Source of the DNA: Planctomycetota bacterium
GTDB taxonomy: Bacteria > Planctomycetota > Planctomycetia > Planctomycetales > Planctomycetaceae
DNA length: 11,117 nt
Direction: 5' to 3'
Assembly (NCBI GenBank): GCA_024278285.1
Contig: JAJRTM010000073.1
Span: 1 to 11,117, forward strand
Below are positions 4,807-11,117 of this stretch, in pieces (position 1 is the first letter of the stretch; each line of letters starts with the position of its first letter). Both the position numbers and the translations under genes were made by a program. The notes beneath the pieces were generated by a model. That model did not search any database. It worked only from the letters and a program-made list of their open reading frames with translations, and had not been told where the DNA came from.

Positions 4807-6645
4807 GTGAAGAGAAATTATTTATCCTCAGCGAGTCGCTTGTTACGGTTTGACTACCTTGTTCTATGCCTGCTTGCGACACAAGGATTGTTATTATCGC
4901 TAAATAACGATCTTTTCGCAGAGCAGAATATCCGTTCCAATAAAACTTCTCCAAACGTCCTGCTGATCATGACCGACGATCAGGGATTTGGCGATGTGAC
5001 TTCGCATGGCAATCAGTTTATCGAAACGCCGTATCACGATTTGCTGGCGAAGCAGGGAGTTCGGTTTGATCGTTTTTACGTCTCCCCGGTTTGTGCACCG
5101 ACGCGGGCTTCGCTGCTTTCCGGGCGTTATCATTCACGTACCGGGGTTCATGGAGTGACCCGTGGTCGGGAAACGATGCGAGCTGACGAAGTCACCATTG
5201 CTGAAATATTACAGGCCAACGGTTATGCAACTGCTGCGTTCGGGAAATGGCACAATGGCTCCCATTACCCGCAACATCCCAATGGGCAGGGCTTTGAAGA
5301 ATTTGTCGGCTTTTGCGCAGGCCACTGGAACAATTATTTCAATACGCACCTTGAACATAATGGCGATCCAATTGAAACCGATGGATTCATTATCGATATT
5401 CTGACGGATCACGCGATCAACTGGATCGAAAAACAGAACCGCATCAACAAACCGTGGTTCTGCTATGTCCCTTACAACACCCCGCATACGCCATGGCAGG
5501 TTCCGGATAAATATTGGGAGAAGTACAAAGATCTCGACCTCACCCCTGAAGCAGCTTGTGCGTATGCGATGGTTGAAAACATCGACACCAATATGGGAAG
5601 ACTGCTCAAGTGCATCGATGATTTGAATCAACGGGATAATACGATTGTCATCTTTTTAAGCGATAACGGTGCCAATACAGATCGATATAATGCAGGCATG
5701 CGGGGACGAAAAGGCTCCAATCACGAAGGGGGTTCGCGCGTCCCTTTATTTATTCGATACCCAGGCGTGACTTCGCCGGGAACGGTCATCAAACCGATTG
5801 CCGCACATATCGACCTGCTGCCAACGCTGGTTGAACTAACCAACTCTAAGCCAATTCCAACAAAACCACTTGATGGCAAGAGCCTGGTGCCGCTGCTCAA
5901 AGGGAAGACCAAATCGTGGCCGCAGCGGACTCTGTTTAACAGATGGCGAAACCGGGGAGCAGTCCGCACAGACAAATGGAGAGCCGTCAATGCTCAAAGA
6001 AAAGCGAGCAGGTTCGGTCGGTGGGCGCTGTTCGATATGCAAAACGATCCTGGCGAAACAACCAACGTGGCTGCGAAGCATCCGGAAATCATCAACAGAA
6101 TGAAAAAAGAGTATCAGGGTTGGCTCACAGATATCGAAAAAGAAGGCTTCGATCCAATCCCCGCAGAAATCGGGCATTCGGAAAGCCCCAGAGTTTGCCT
6201 CTCTGGGCATGAAGCCTACCTGTTACCTGAAAAAACCAAAGGAATCAGCTATGTCGCAAGACAAGGCTGGGCAAACGATTACATCACCAACTGGACGAGC
6301 GAGGGTGCGTATCCATCGTGGCCGGTACGCGTTATCAAACCTGGTCGCTATAAAGTATCCATCGATTACGCTTGCGAGCCAGACGCTGTTGGTTCTGTCC
6401 TACAGGCAAAACTGGCTGCTGGAAAAGCAACGTTGACAATCAAACAACCGTATCTGGCGAAAACGATTCCGAGTCCAGATCGTATTCCAAGAAAAGAAGT
6501 TTTCGAAAAAACCTGGAAACGAATTGAGTTGGGCACCATGGAAATCACCCAAACAGGCAACTTCGAACTGCAACTACGCGGTCTCTCCAAACCCGGTAAA
6601 GAATTCCCGGAGATCAAAACGATTATTATTGAGTTAGTAAAATAA
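4807..6645 (+). CDS. Exported arylsulfatase-type sulfatase with C-terminal beta-rich domain
   Basis: A 612-residue type I (formylglycine-dependent) sulfatase that should hydrolyse sulfate esters on a glycan outside the cytoplasm. The N terminus has basic residues, a hydrophobic run at about 17-32 and a plausible signal cleavage after LFA (38). Calcium ligands are D57 and D58 (MTDDQG) and D286/N287 (LSDNGAN). The modified cysteine is C96 in CAPTR, followed by ASLLSGRY, so the motif is the classical C-x-P-x-R. GKWHNG (146-151) gives the catalytic Lys/His pair, and RGRKGSNHEGGSRVP (299-313) the second Lys. The catalytic fold ends near 445. Residues about 475-612 form an extra domain (WPVRVIKPGRYKVSIDY, then strands to the end) that looks like a carbohydrate-binding beta-sandwich. 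The cysteine needs a formylglycine-generating enzyme, not encoded here. GTG start with a good ribosome site. Likely glycan sulfatase; the exact sugar and position cannot be read. Confidence 0.95.
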   Translation: MKRNYLSSASRLLRFDYLVLCLLATQGLLLSLNNDLFAEQNIRSNKTSPNVLLIMTDDQGFGDVTSHGNQFIETPYHDLLAKQGVRFDRFYVSPVCAPTRASLLSGRYHSRTGVHGVTRGRETMRADEVTIAEILQANGYATAAFGKWHNGSHYPQHPNGQGFEEFVGFCAGHWNNYFNTHLEHNGDPIETDGFIIDILTDHAINWIEKQNRINKPWFCYVPYNTPHTPWQVPDKYWEKYKDLDLTPEAACAYAMVENIDTNMGRLLKCIDDLNQRDNTIVIFLSDNGANTDRYNAGMRGRKGSNHEGGSRVPLFIRYPGVTSPGTVIKPIAAHIDLLPTLVELTNSKPIPTKPLDGKSLVPLLKGKTKSWPQRTLFNRWRNRGAVRTDKWRAVNAQRKASRFGRWALFDMQNDPGETTNVAAKHPEIINRMKKEYQGWLTDIEKEGFDPIPAEIGHSESPRVCLSGHEAYLLPEKTKGISYVARQGWANDYITNWTSEGAYPSWPVRVIKPGRYKVSIDYACEPDAVGSVLQAKLAAGKATLTIKQPYLAKTIPSPDRIPRKEVFEKTWKRIELGTMEITQTGNFELQLRGLSKPGKEFPEIKTIIIELVK

Positions 6646-6663
6646 CAGGCCAACATAAAAATC

Positions 6664-6704
6664 GTTTAACGGCAAGCCGAAGGCGACTGCGTAATCAGGT
6701 TTGC
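6664..6704 (-). repeat. 41-bp REP-like element, copy 2 (reversed)
   Basis: Read on the minus strand this is the 41-bp element, GCAAACCTG to GGCTTGCCGTTAAAC. It pairs with copy 3 (6801-6841) as an inverted repeat: 37 of 41 positions match, and the outer 30 bases (6664-6693 against 6812-6841) have a single mismatch. It begins 18 bp after the stop codon of sulfatase 1. Confidence 0.9.
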
Positions 6705-6800
6705 ATTATCGTTTTCACTGGAATTATCTCTAAAGCAATTGTTTATTGAGATCGCCGTTTATTTGCAAACTAAATGCAATTTCCAAAGGCTCGTGACAAA

Positions 6801-6841
6801 GCAAACCACAATACGCAGTCGCCTTTGGCTTGCCGTTAAAC
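6801..6841 (+). repeat. 41-bp REP-like element, copy 3
   Basis: Second arm of the inverted pair, same orientation as copies 1 and 4. It differs from the consensus by TTT for TTC in the core and ACAA for TGNT near its left end. The two arms are separated by 96 bp of AT-rich DNA, and the whole 178-bp unit fills most of the gap between the two sulfatase genes. Confidence 0.9.
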
Positions 6842-6874
6842 TAACTTACGATTATCGATACTTGAACCTTCCCT

Positions 6875-6879
6875 GGGAG
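6875..6879 (+). promoter_or_regulatory. Ribosome binding site choosing the ATG of the SGSH-like gene
   Basis: GGGAG is 7 bases before the ATG at 6887 but only 4 before an in-frame TTG at 6884, so the ATG is the better start. Confidence 0.75.
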
Positions 6880-6886
6880 TTTATTG

Positions 6887-8356
6887 ATGAAGCAATTACT
6901 ATTAACACCTTTGCTGTTATTCGTCTGCCTGGCTTATTGCGAGGCGGCGGCGAGGCAGAAAAATGTGGTTCTGTTTATTGCGGATGATTTTGGTTTTCAA
7001 GTTGGAGCCTATGGCGACAAAGTTGCGATCACTCCGGGGCTTGATCGACTTTGTGCGGAAGGGACTCGCTTCACTCGGGCGTATGCGACGACAGCCAGTT
7101 GCAGTGCGAGTCGTTCGGTGATCCTTTCCGGATTGCAAAACCACGCGACCGGGCATTACGGTCACGCACACGGCTACAATCATTTTACGACCTACCAAAC
7201 AGTTCGCCCGTTAACCAAACATTTGAAAGAGGCTGGTTACCGGACTTGTTCCATCGGGAAATATCACCTTGCCCCCAAAGATGTTTACTATTTTGAATCG
7301 TACGAAAATAAAGGGATTCAGGGCGGTTCACGAAACCCGGTTGCGATGGCAGAAAAAGCTCGCCAATGGATAACACAGGAAGACGAGCGTCCTTTTTTCC
7401 TCTACTTTTGCACGTCCGACCCACATCGAGGCGGCGGCCCCGGCAACTTTGCCAACTTCAACAACAAGAAGAATCCGTACCCGGAGACAAAACGAAATCT
7501 CTTCAAGCCGGAACAGATGATCGTTCCCCCCTGGTTGCCAGACACACCGGAAGTGAAGCAGGAACTGGCTGAATATTATCAAGCGTGCAACCGTGTCGAT
7601 CAGGGAGTAGAACGACTGTATGATGTTTTGAAAGAAAACGGTTTGCTTGAAAACACATTGTTCATCTTCACCAGCGATAACGGCCCGCCTTTCCCCGGAG
7701 CGAAAACGAATTTGTATCAGCCCGGCGCGAATCTCCCGTTTATTGTTCGTCATCCCGATCAGAAAAAGCGAGGAGGCACCACCGATGCGATGATCAACTG
7801 GACCGACATCACGCCGACAATTCTCGATTACTGTGGCGTGAAGCCGAAGCCATCCCCCGCGGTTCAGCCAGGGGAAAACAGCTATCCAATCCGCAACAAG
7901 AAACCTGTCCCCTACAAATTTCATGGCAAATCGTTTCTGCCGATTCTGGAGCAGGAGCATCCTGAAGGTTGGGACGAAACGTATCTTTCGCATACGTTCC
8001 ACGAAATTACGATGTACTACCCGATGCGAGTGATCATCAGTGGTAAGCACAAGTTGATTTTCAATATTGCGTATCAACTGCCGTACCCGTTCGCTTCCGA
8101 TCTGTACGCGTCGCCGACCTGGCAAAGTACCATTCGAGAAGGGCGAGAAAGTAAAATGTTCGGACAGAAAACAATTTACGATTACGAACAGCGACCACGC
8201 TTCGAACTGTACGATATCGAGGCGGATCCTTACGAAGGAAAAAATCTGGCTAATCTCCCGCAGCATCAGAAAATATTGAAAGAGCTGCAACAAAAACTGC
8301 AAGCCTGGCAGAAGCAGACAAAAGACCCTTGGGAATTAAAATGGAGATATGAGTGA
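6887..8356 (+). CDS. N-sulfoglucosamine sulfohydrolase-like sulfatase (heparan N-sulfatase, SGSH family)
   Basis: A 489-residue exported type I sulfatase closely resembling the human lysosomal heparan N-sulfatase SGSH (502 residues), which removes N-linked sulfate from glucosamine. An N-terminal signal peptide ([16 protein letters not shown]) is cleaved near residue 20. Metal ligands are D33/D34 (IADDFG) and D264/N265 ([10 protein letters not shown]). The formylglycine cysteine is C72 in CSASR, i.e. C-x-A-x-R where human SGSH has CSPSR. Other matches to SGSH are GKYHLAP (K125, H127), FCTSDPHR (H180), [22 protein letters not shown] (372-381), the [15 protein letters not shown] stretch and a tail with KDPW. 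Together these go beyond generic sulfatase similarity. Numbering of active-site residues also runs nearly parallel to human SGSH. The ROK kinase start overlaps its stop by 4 nt, so desulfation and sugar phosphorylation are linked in one transcript. N-sulfate specificity is a strong inference; the natural glycan is unknown. Confidence 0.93.
   Translation: MKQLLLTPLLLFVCLAYCEAAARQKNVVLFIADDFGFQVGAYGDKVAITPGLDRLCAEGTRFTRAYATTASCSASRSVILSGLQNHATGHYGHAHGYNHFTTYQTVRPLTKHLKEAGYRTCSIGKYHLAPKDVYYFESYENKGIQGGSRNPVAMAEKARQWITQEDERPFFLYFCTSDPHRGGGPGNFANFNNKKNPYPETKRNLFKPEQMIVPPWLPDTPEVKQELAEYYQACNRVDQGVERLYDVLKENGLLENTLFIFTSDNGPPFPGAKTNLYQPGANLPFIVRHPDQKKRGGTTDAMINWTDITPTILDYCGVKPKPSPAVQPGENSYPIRNKKPVPYKFHGKSFLPILEQEHPEGWDETYLSHTFHEITMYYPMRVIISGKHKLIFNIAYQLPYPFASDLYASPTWQSTIREGRESKMFGQKTIYDYEQRPRFELYDIEADPYEGKNLANLPQHQKILKELQQKLQAWQKQTKDPWELKWRYE
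8343..8346 (+). promoter_or_regulatory. Ribosome binding site of the ROK kinase inside the sulfatase end
   Basis: GGAG lies 6 bases before the GTG at 8353, inside the last codons of the SGSH-like gene. With the overlapping GTGA (start 8353-8355, stop 8354-8356) this is a typical layout for translational coupling. Confidence 0.7.
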
Positions 8357-9312
8357 ATCAAATCAATCAGAAAGATGAAGCGAACTCTCCCTATTACATT
8401 GGGATCGACATCGGTGGGACCAAGCTTGCCGTTTCGTTGTTTGATATCAACAGTTCGGCAATTGCGAAACGAGAACAATTTGCAACAGGTTCCCAAAGTG
8501 ATCCGGTTGTTGCCTTGGGTAATGCGATTGAAACAGCAAAACTCTGGATCGAACAGCAAAGCGAACCGCCATGCGCTGTCGGGGTTTCTGTGGGAGGCAT
8601 GTTTGATATCGAAACCGGCTGCATGAAGCAAGCCCCACATTTACCGAACTGGAGCGAGTTCCCGATTGTCGAAACTATTCAGAAGCAGTTGAATGTCCCG
8701 GTCTTTGCAGAGAACGATGCCAACGCCTGCGCCCTGGCAGAATGGAAATATGGCGCAGGAATCGGCACTCAAAATTTAATCTTTCTCACATTCGGCACTG
8801 GATTAGGGGGCGGCTTGATCCTGGGCGGTAAACTTTATCGAGGAATGAGCGGACTGGCTGGCGAGATCGGCGCGATTCGTGTTTCTGATGATGGCCCACC
8901 GATTCGTAACAAACCGGGGTGCCTGGAAGGTTTCGCTTCGGGAGCAGGAATTGCAAGTTACGCCGAAGCGGTACGGGCGGAGAATCCGAATTCAATATTG
9001 CCGCTACATCCCAGTGCAAAGGATGTTGCAAAGGCGGCTTTTAATGACGATCCCCTTGCGATTTCAATCATGAACCAATGTGGCTCGCAACTCGGCAAAG
9101 GGCTGGCAATTTTGATTGACCTGTTGAATCCGGAAATGATCATTTTGGGATCGATATTTGCCCGTAGCGAATCACTGATCCGCCCCGCGATGGAAAAGGC
9201 GGTTGCAGAGGAAGCGATGCCCGAAGCTGTATCCGCCTGTGAAATCGTCGCCGCAAAACTTGGCGATTCCATCGGCGATTACGCCGCTGCAACTGTTGCT
9301 GCAATTCGTTGA
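8353..9312 (+). CDS. ROK-family sugar kinase (glucokinase / N-acetylglucosamine kinase type)
   Basis: A 319-residue cytoplasmic kinase that should transfer phosphate from ATP to a hexose or amino sugar. The first phosphate-binding motif is DIGGTK (19-24). The catalytic base is D122 in [12 protein letters not shown], the second phosphate loop is FGTGLGGG (147-154), and the adenosine motif is around IILGSIFA (263-270). The segment after GLAGE is unusual. Most ROK kinases have ExGH and a zinc site CxCGxxGCxE; here it reads E171-I-G-A174 and, after GPPIRNKP, only GCLE (189-192) remains. The histidine and the first two cysteines are missing, so zinc is probably not bound. The gene starts with GTG inside the stop of the SGSH-like gene, so the two are co-translated. 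A glucosamine, GlcNAc or glucose substrate fits the context but cannot be read from the sequence. Confidence 0.93.
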   Translation: MNQINQKDEANSPYYIGIDIGGTKLAVSLFDINSSAIAKREQFATGSQSDPVVALGNAIETAKLWIEQQSEPPCAVGVSVGGMFDIETGCMKQAPHLPNWSEFPIVETIQKQLNVPVFAENDANACALAEWKYGAGIGTQNLIFLTFGTGLGGGLILGGKLYRGMSGLAGEIGAIRVSDDGPPIRNKPGCLEGFASGAGIASYAEAVRAENPNSILPLHPSAKDVAKAAFNDDPLAISIMNQCGSQLGKGLAILIDLLNPEMIILGSIFARSESLIRPAMEKAVAEEAMPEAVSACEIVAAKLGDSIGDYAAATVAAIR

Positions 9313-9368
9313 ACTCCATTCAACTCGGCGTGAATTTCTTGAGGGTGATTTCCAACTTTTTGTGCAAA

Positions 9369-9409
9369 GCAGACCTGTTTACGCAGTCGCCTTCGGCTTG
9401 CCGTTAAAC
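9369..9409 (+). repeat. 41-bp REP-like element, copy 4
   Basis: It starts GCAGACCTGTTTACGCAG and ends GGCTTGCCGTTAAAC, probably the copy closest to consensus. It lies 57 bp beyond the kinase stop, between two convergent genes and next to the palindrome at 9434-9459. The two preceding A bases (AA-GCAGACCTG) are also shared with copy 1. Confidence 0.9.
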
Positions 9410-9433
9410 AAATCGCTCATAACCATGCAGCCT

Positions 9434-9459
9434 GTAGGGTCCGCAATAGCGGACCCTAC
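9434..9459. repeat. Perfect 11-bp palindrome with AATA loop (REP-like hairpin)
   Basis: GTAGGGTCCGC, loop AATA, GCGGACCCTAC: an uninterrupted 11-bp stem with seven G:C pairs, between convergent 3' ends. Neither strand has a T-tract after the stem, so it is not a classical intrinsic terminator, though it could stabilise mRNA 3' ends from both sides. The sequence type (GTAGGGT...ACCCTAC) is reminiscent of extragenic palindromes found in many bacteria. Confidence 0.85.
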
Positions 9460-9485
9460 GTCTGATAAGAACCGGGCGGTTCCTT

Positions 9486-11105
9486 CTAAGACTTAATGAT
9501 TCCCTGCAAGGTATCCAGAATCATGCCGTTGACGCCGATTGGTGCATCGTAGCCCCACATGGTACGAACCAGATCGAACATCAGCAGTGTGCAAATTCCC
9601 ATAAAGCCGGTTGAGATCAGCACTAAACCGAAGGAAACCATGTCCCATTCTGCGGCGACTGCTGCCCCGGCACCACCTCGTATGCTTCCGGGGATCGCCA
9701 GGGCGGGAACACTTTCTCCTGATTCAAAATCATCATCGAAACTGTCATCATCGGCTTCAAGGATATCATCATCGTCATCAAGCAGATCGTTCGAGATGTC
9801 CAACTCTCCATCGCTCAATTCATCGTAGCTGTCGTCGTCATCGAAATCGACGAATTCATCGCTTGAATCCATATCGGAAGAATCAAACTCCATCGTTTGT
9901 TCGTCAGACTCATCATCGAACATCACGACGCCGGTAGAGTCGTCATCTTCAGCGATGACTTCGCCACTATCTTCAAGCAGGGGCATATCAAAGGCGGTGT
10001 CGTTTTCGTCATCGTCATCGCCAACATCCATCATCGGGATGGTTGCCCCGCCAACATCGTCTCCCAGTGTCAGAGAGTCATCACCGCCTGCCAGTGTCAG
10101 TGAATCATCCGGAGAAGAGTCGTCGTCTAAAGATAATCCGATCCCGCTATCAGGCACCAGAGAAATTCCACTTTCTGAAGCCAGGGTGATCGAATCGTCG
10201 TCATCGTCATCGAGGCTGATTCCACTATCAATCGAGAGGTCCAGGGATATTCCACTGTCTCCCGAAGAGAACGAAAGGCCGCTGGCCGGATCTGTTACAA
10301 CATCACTCAGAACAGATTGATCATCATCTTCAAAATCTTCCAGGCGGATAGAACTGTCATCATCGGGAGGCATGAGTGTGACATCGCTGTCGGTGGCTTC
10401 AAATTCTTCCAGGCGTATGTCACTCAGATCTGGATCAGCAGGGGCTCCCAGCAAAGTGACATCGCTATCGCTATCACTACCTTCATCAGATTCAAGATTT
10501 AACGAAACCGTTTCCTCAAGATCATCGGGAACAATGATATCAGAATCGACAGAAGCGAGTCGGACATCGCTATCGGAAATGCTGGCCCAGTCATCCTCTG
10601 AATCTGGGATTTTATTTTGGCTGTCTTCCCCTTCTCCAATACGAACAGGAGTCGGAGTCACGTTTGTCAAATCATCATCAACAAAACGAACATCGCTATC
10701 TTTTTCAGCATCCGAGGTGGGAGGCACTGCTGTATCCTGGGATTCCAGAACAGGATCGATAACCAATCTGACATCGCTATCGGAGCTGGGCGGAGTGCCC
10801 GGTGCATTCTTACTGATAATTGTTGGCTGCTCGGCAACGTCATCATCAAAATTAATTTTGGAGTCATCATTAAAAGCAGAAGGGATTTCCCCGAGGACTC
10901 CTTCATCACCCATCATGCCGAAGTCGACAGAGGATTCCGGCTCCAGCGTTCTTGCGAGCTCTTCGACATCATCGCCTCGAAATTTCCATGTTCCTCGATC
11001 AGCAAAAGATCGAATTTCACCCTGCTCTCGCCGGCGATTCAGTTCTTCAACTGAAATAGAAAGACGGGCTGCTGCTTCTTCAAGATTGAGATACTTACTT
11101 GCCAT
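9486..11105 (-). CDS. Membrane-anchored HTH protein with long acidic disordered linker
   Basis: A 539-residue protein of unknown function. Residues 1-55 look like an excisionase/MerR-type winged HTH ([19 protein letters not shown], then [18 protein letters not shown]). Residues about 56-470 are extremely rich in Asp, Glu and Ser and almost certainly disordered. They carry about 13-14 copies of a short motif, S-D-V-R/T-L or S-G-I-S-L, between 108 and 347. After a Gly/Ala stretch (477-485) a single transmembrane helix spans about 489-513, leaving a tail of about 25 residues beyond the membrane. The likely topology puts the HTH in the cytoplasm, tethered by a flexible acidic chain. The start chosen is ATG at 11105; an in-frame TTG at 11117 on the window edge would add four residues (MISA) before a typical [10 protein letters not shown] beginning. 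Upstream DNA is not visible. I recognise the architecture as planctomycete-like but know no function; membrane-linked regulation is inference. Confidence 0.85.
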   Translation of the reverse strand: MASKYLNLEEAAARLSISVEELNRRREQGEIRSFADRGTWKFRGDDVEELARTLEPESSVDFGMMGDEGVLGEIPSAFNDDSKINFDDDVAEQPTIISKNAPGTPPSSDSDVRLVIDPVLESQDTAVPPTSDAEKDSDVRFVDDDLTNVTPTPVRIGEGEDSQNKIPDSEDDWASISDSDVRLASVDSDIIVPDDLEETVSLNLESDEGSDSDSDVTLLGAPADPDLSDIRLEEFEATDSDVTLMPPDDDSSIRLEDFEDDDQSVLSDVVTDPASGLSFSSGDSGISLDLSIDSGISLDDDDDDSITLASESGISLVPDSGIGLSLDDDSSPDDSLTLAGGDDSLTLGDDVGGATIPMMDVGDDDDENDTAFDMPLLEDSGEVIAEDDDSTGVVMFDDESDEQTMEFDSSDMDSSDEFVDFDDDDSYDELSDGELDISNDLLDDDDDILEADDDSFDDDFESGESVPALAIPGSIRGGAGAAVAAEWDMVSFGLVLISTGFMGICTLLMFDLVRTMWGYDAPIGVNGMILDTLQGIIKS

Positions 11106-11117
11106 GGCGGAAATCAA

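Noticed and set aside
6933..6947. Lipoprotein signal (LAYC) at the N terminus of the SGSH-like sulfatase
   Set aside because: Tyrosine just before the cysteine does not fit a lipobox; cleavage by signal peptidase I a few residues later is more likely.
7328..8302. 324-codon minus-strand frame opposite the SGSH-like gene
   Set aside because: Long, but entirely antisense to a gene with a full set of catalytic residues; its peptide shows no family motif and no start site.
9434..9459. Rho-independent terminator shared by the kinase and the HTH gene
   Set aside because: The stem is strong but neither strand has a following T-tract, so it was kept only as a palindromic repeat.
9559..10320. Plus-strand frames opposite the acidic HTH gene (Ser/Arg/His-rich peptides)
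   Set aside because: The GAT/GAC/TCA-rich codons of the acidic linker give open antisense frames automatically; the peptides are low complexity.

Overview
The window looks like chromosomal DNA of a marine-type planctomycete (Planctomycetota, probably the Gimesia/Rubinisphaera side of Planctomycetales). The reasons are two exported sulfatases side by side, moderate GC, weak or absent Shine-Dalgarno sites at some genes, gene-poor spacers full of short dispersed repeats, and a right-hand gene with an N-terminal excisionase-type HTH, a very acidic middle and a C-terminal membrane helix, an architecture I associate with planctomycetes. The lineage is inferred from style; there is no rRNA or other marker gene here.

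Layout, left to right. Positions 1-458 hold no convincing gene but carry an eight-unit heptanucleotide array. A D-2-hydroxyacid dehydrogenase (459-1460, minus) is divergent from a PAS/AAA+/Fis-HTH regulator (1567-2925, plus) whose ATPase has lost the sigma-54-contacting GAFTGA loop and the arginine fingers. Next is a gene-free stretch of about 745 bp (2926-3670), a mosaic of extragenic repeats framed by two nested inverted repeats. A ribose-type ABC permease (3671-4672, minus) stands alone and is divergent from a carbohydrate-desulfation block: sulfatase 1 with an extra C-terminal beta-rich domain (4807-6645), a close relative of heparan N-sulfatase/SGSH (6887-8356), and a ROK sugar kinase (8353-9312) overlapping it by 4 nt. 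Convergent with the kinase is the partial-context HTH/acidic/TM gene (9486-11105, minus), whose upstream region is cut off by the window edge.

How the genes may fit together (inference): the secreted sulfatases would desulfate a sulfated glycan, the SGSH homologue acting on N-sulfoglucosamine-like residues. Uptake would follow, possibly through the divergent permease, and the ROK kinase would phosphorylate the freed amino sugar or hexose. No polysaccharide lyase, glycoside hydrolase, ABC ATPase, solute-binding protein or sulfatase-maturing enzyme lies in the window, so the pathway is incomplete here.

The most distinctive non-coding signal is a 41-bp element present four times (3344-3384, 6664-6704 reversed, 6801-6841, 9369-9409). 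Two copies form an inverted pair between the sulfatase genes, resembling REP/REPIN elements of other bacteria.
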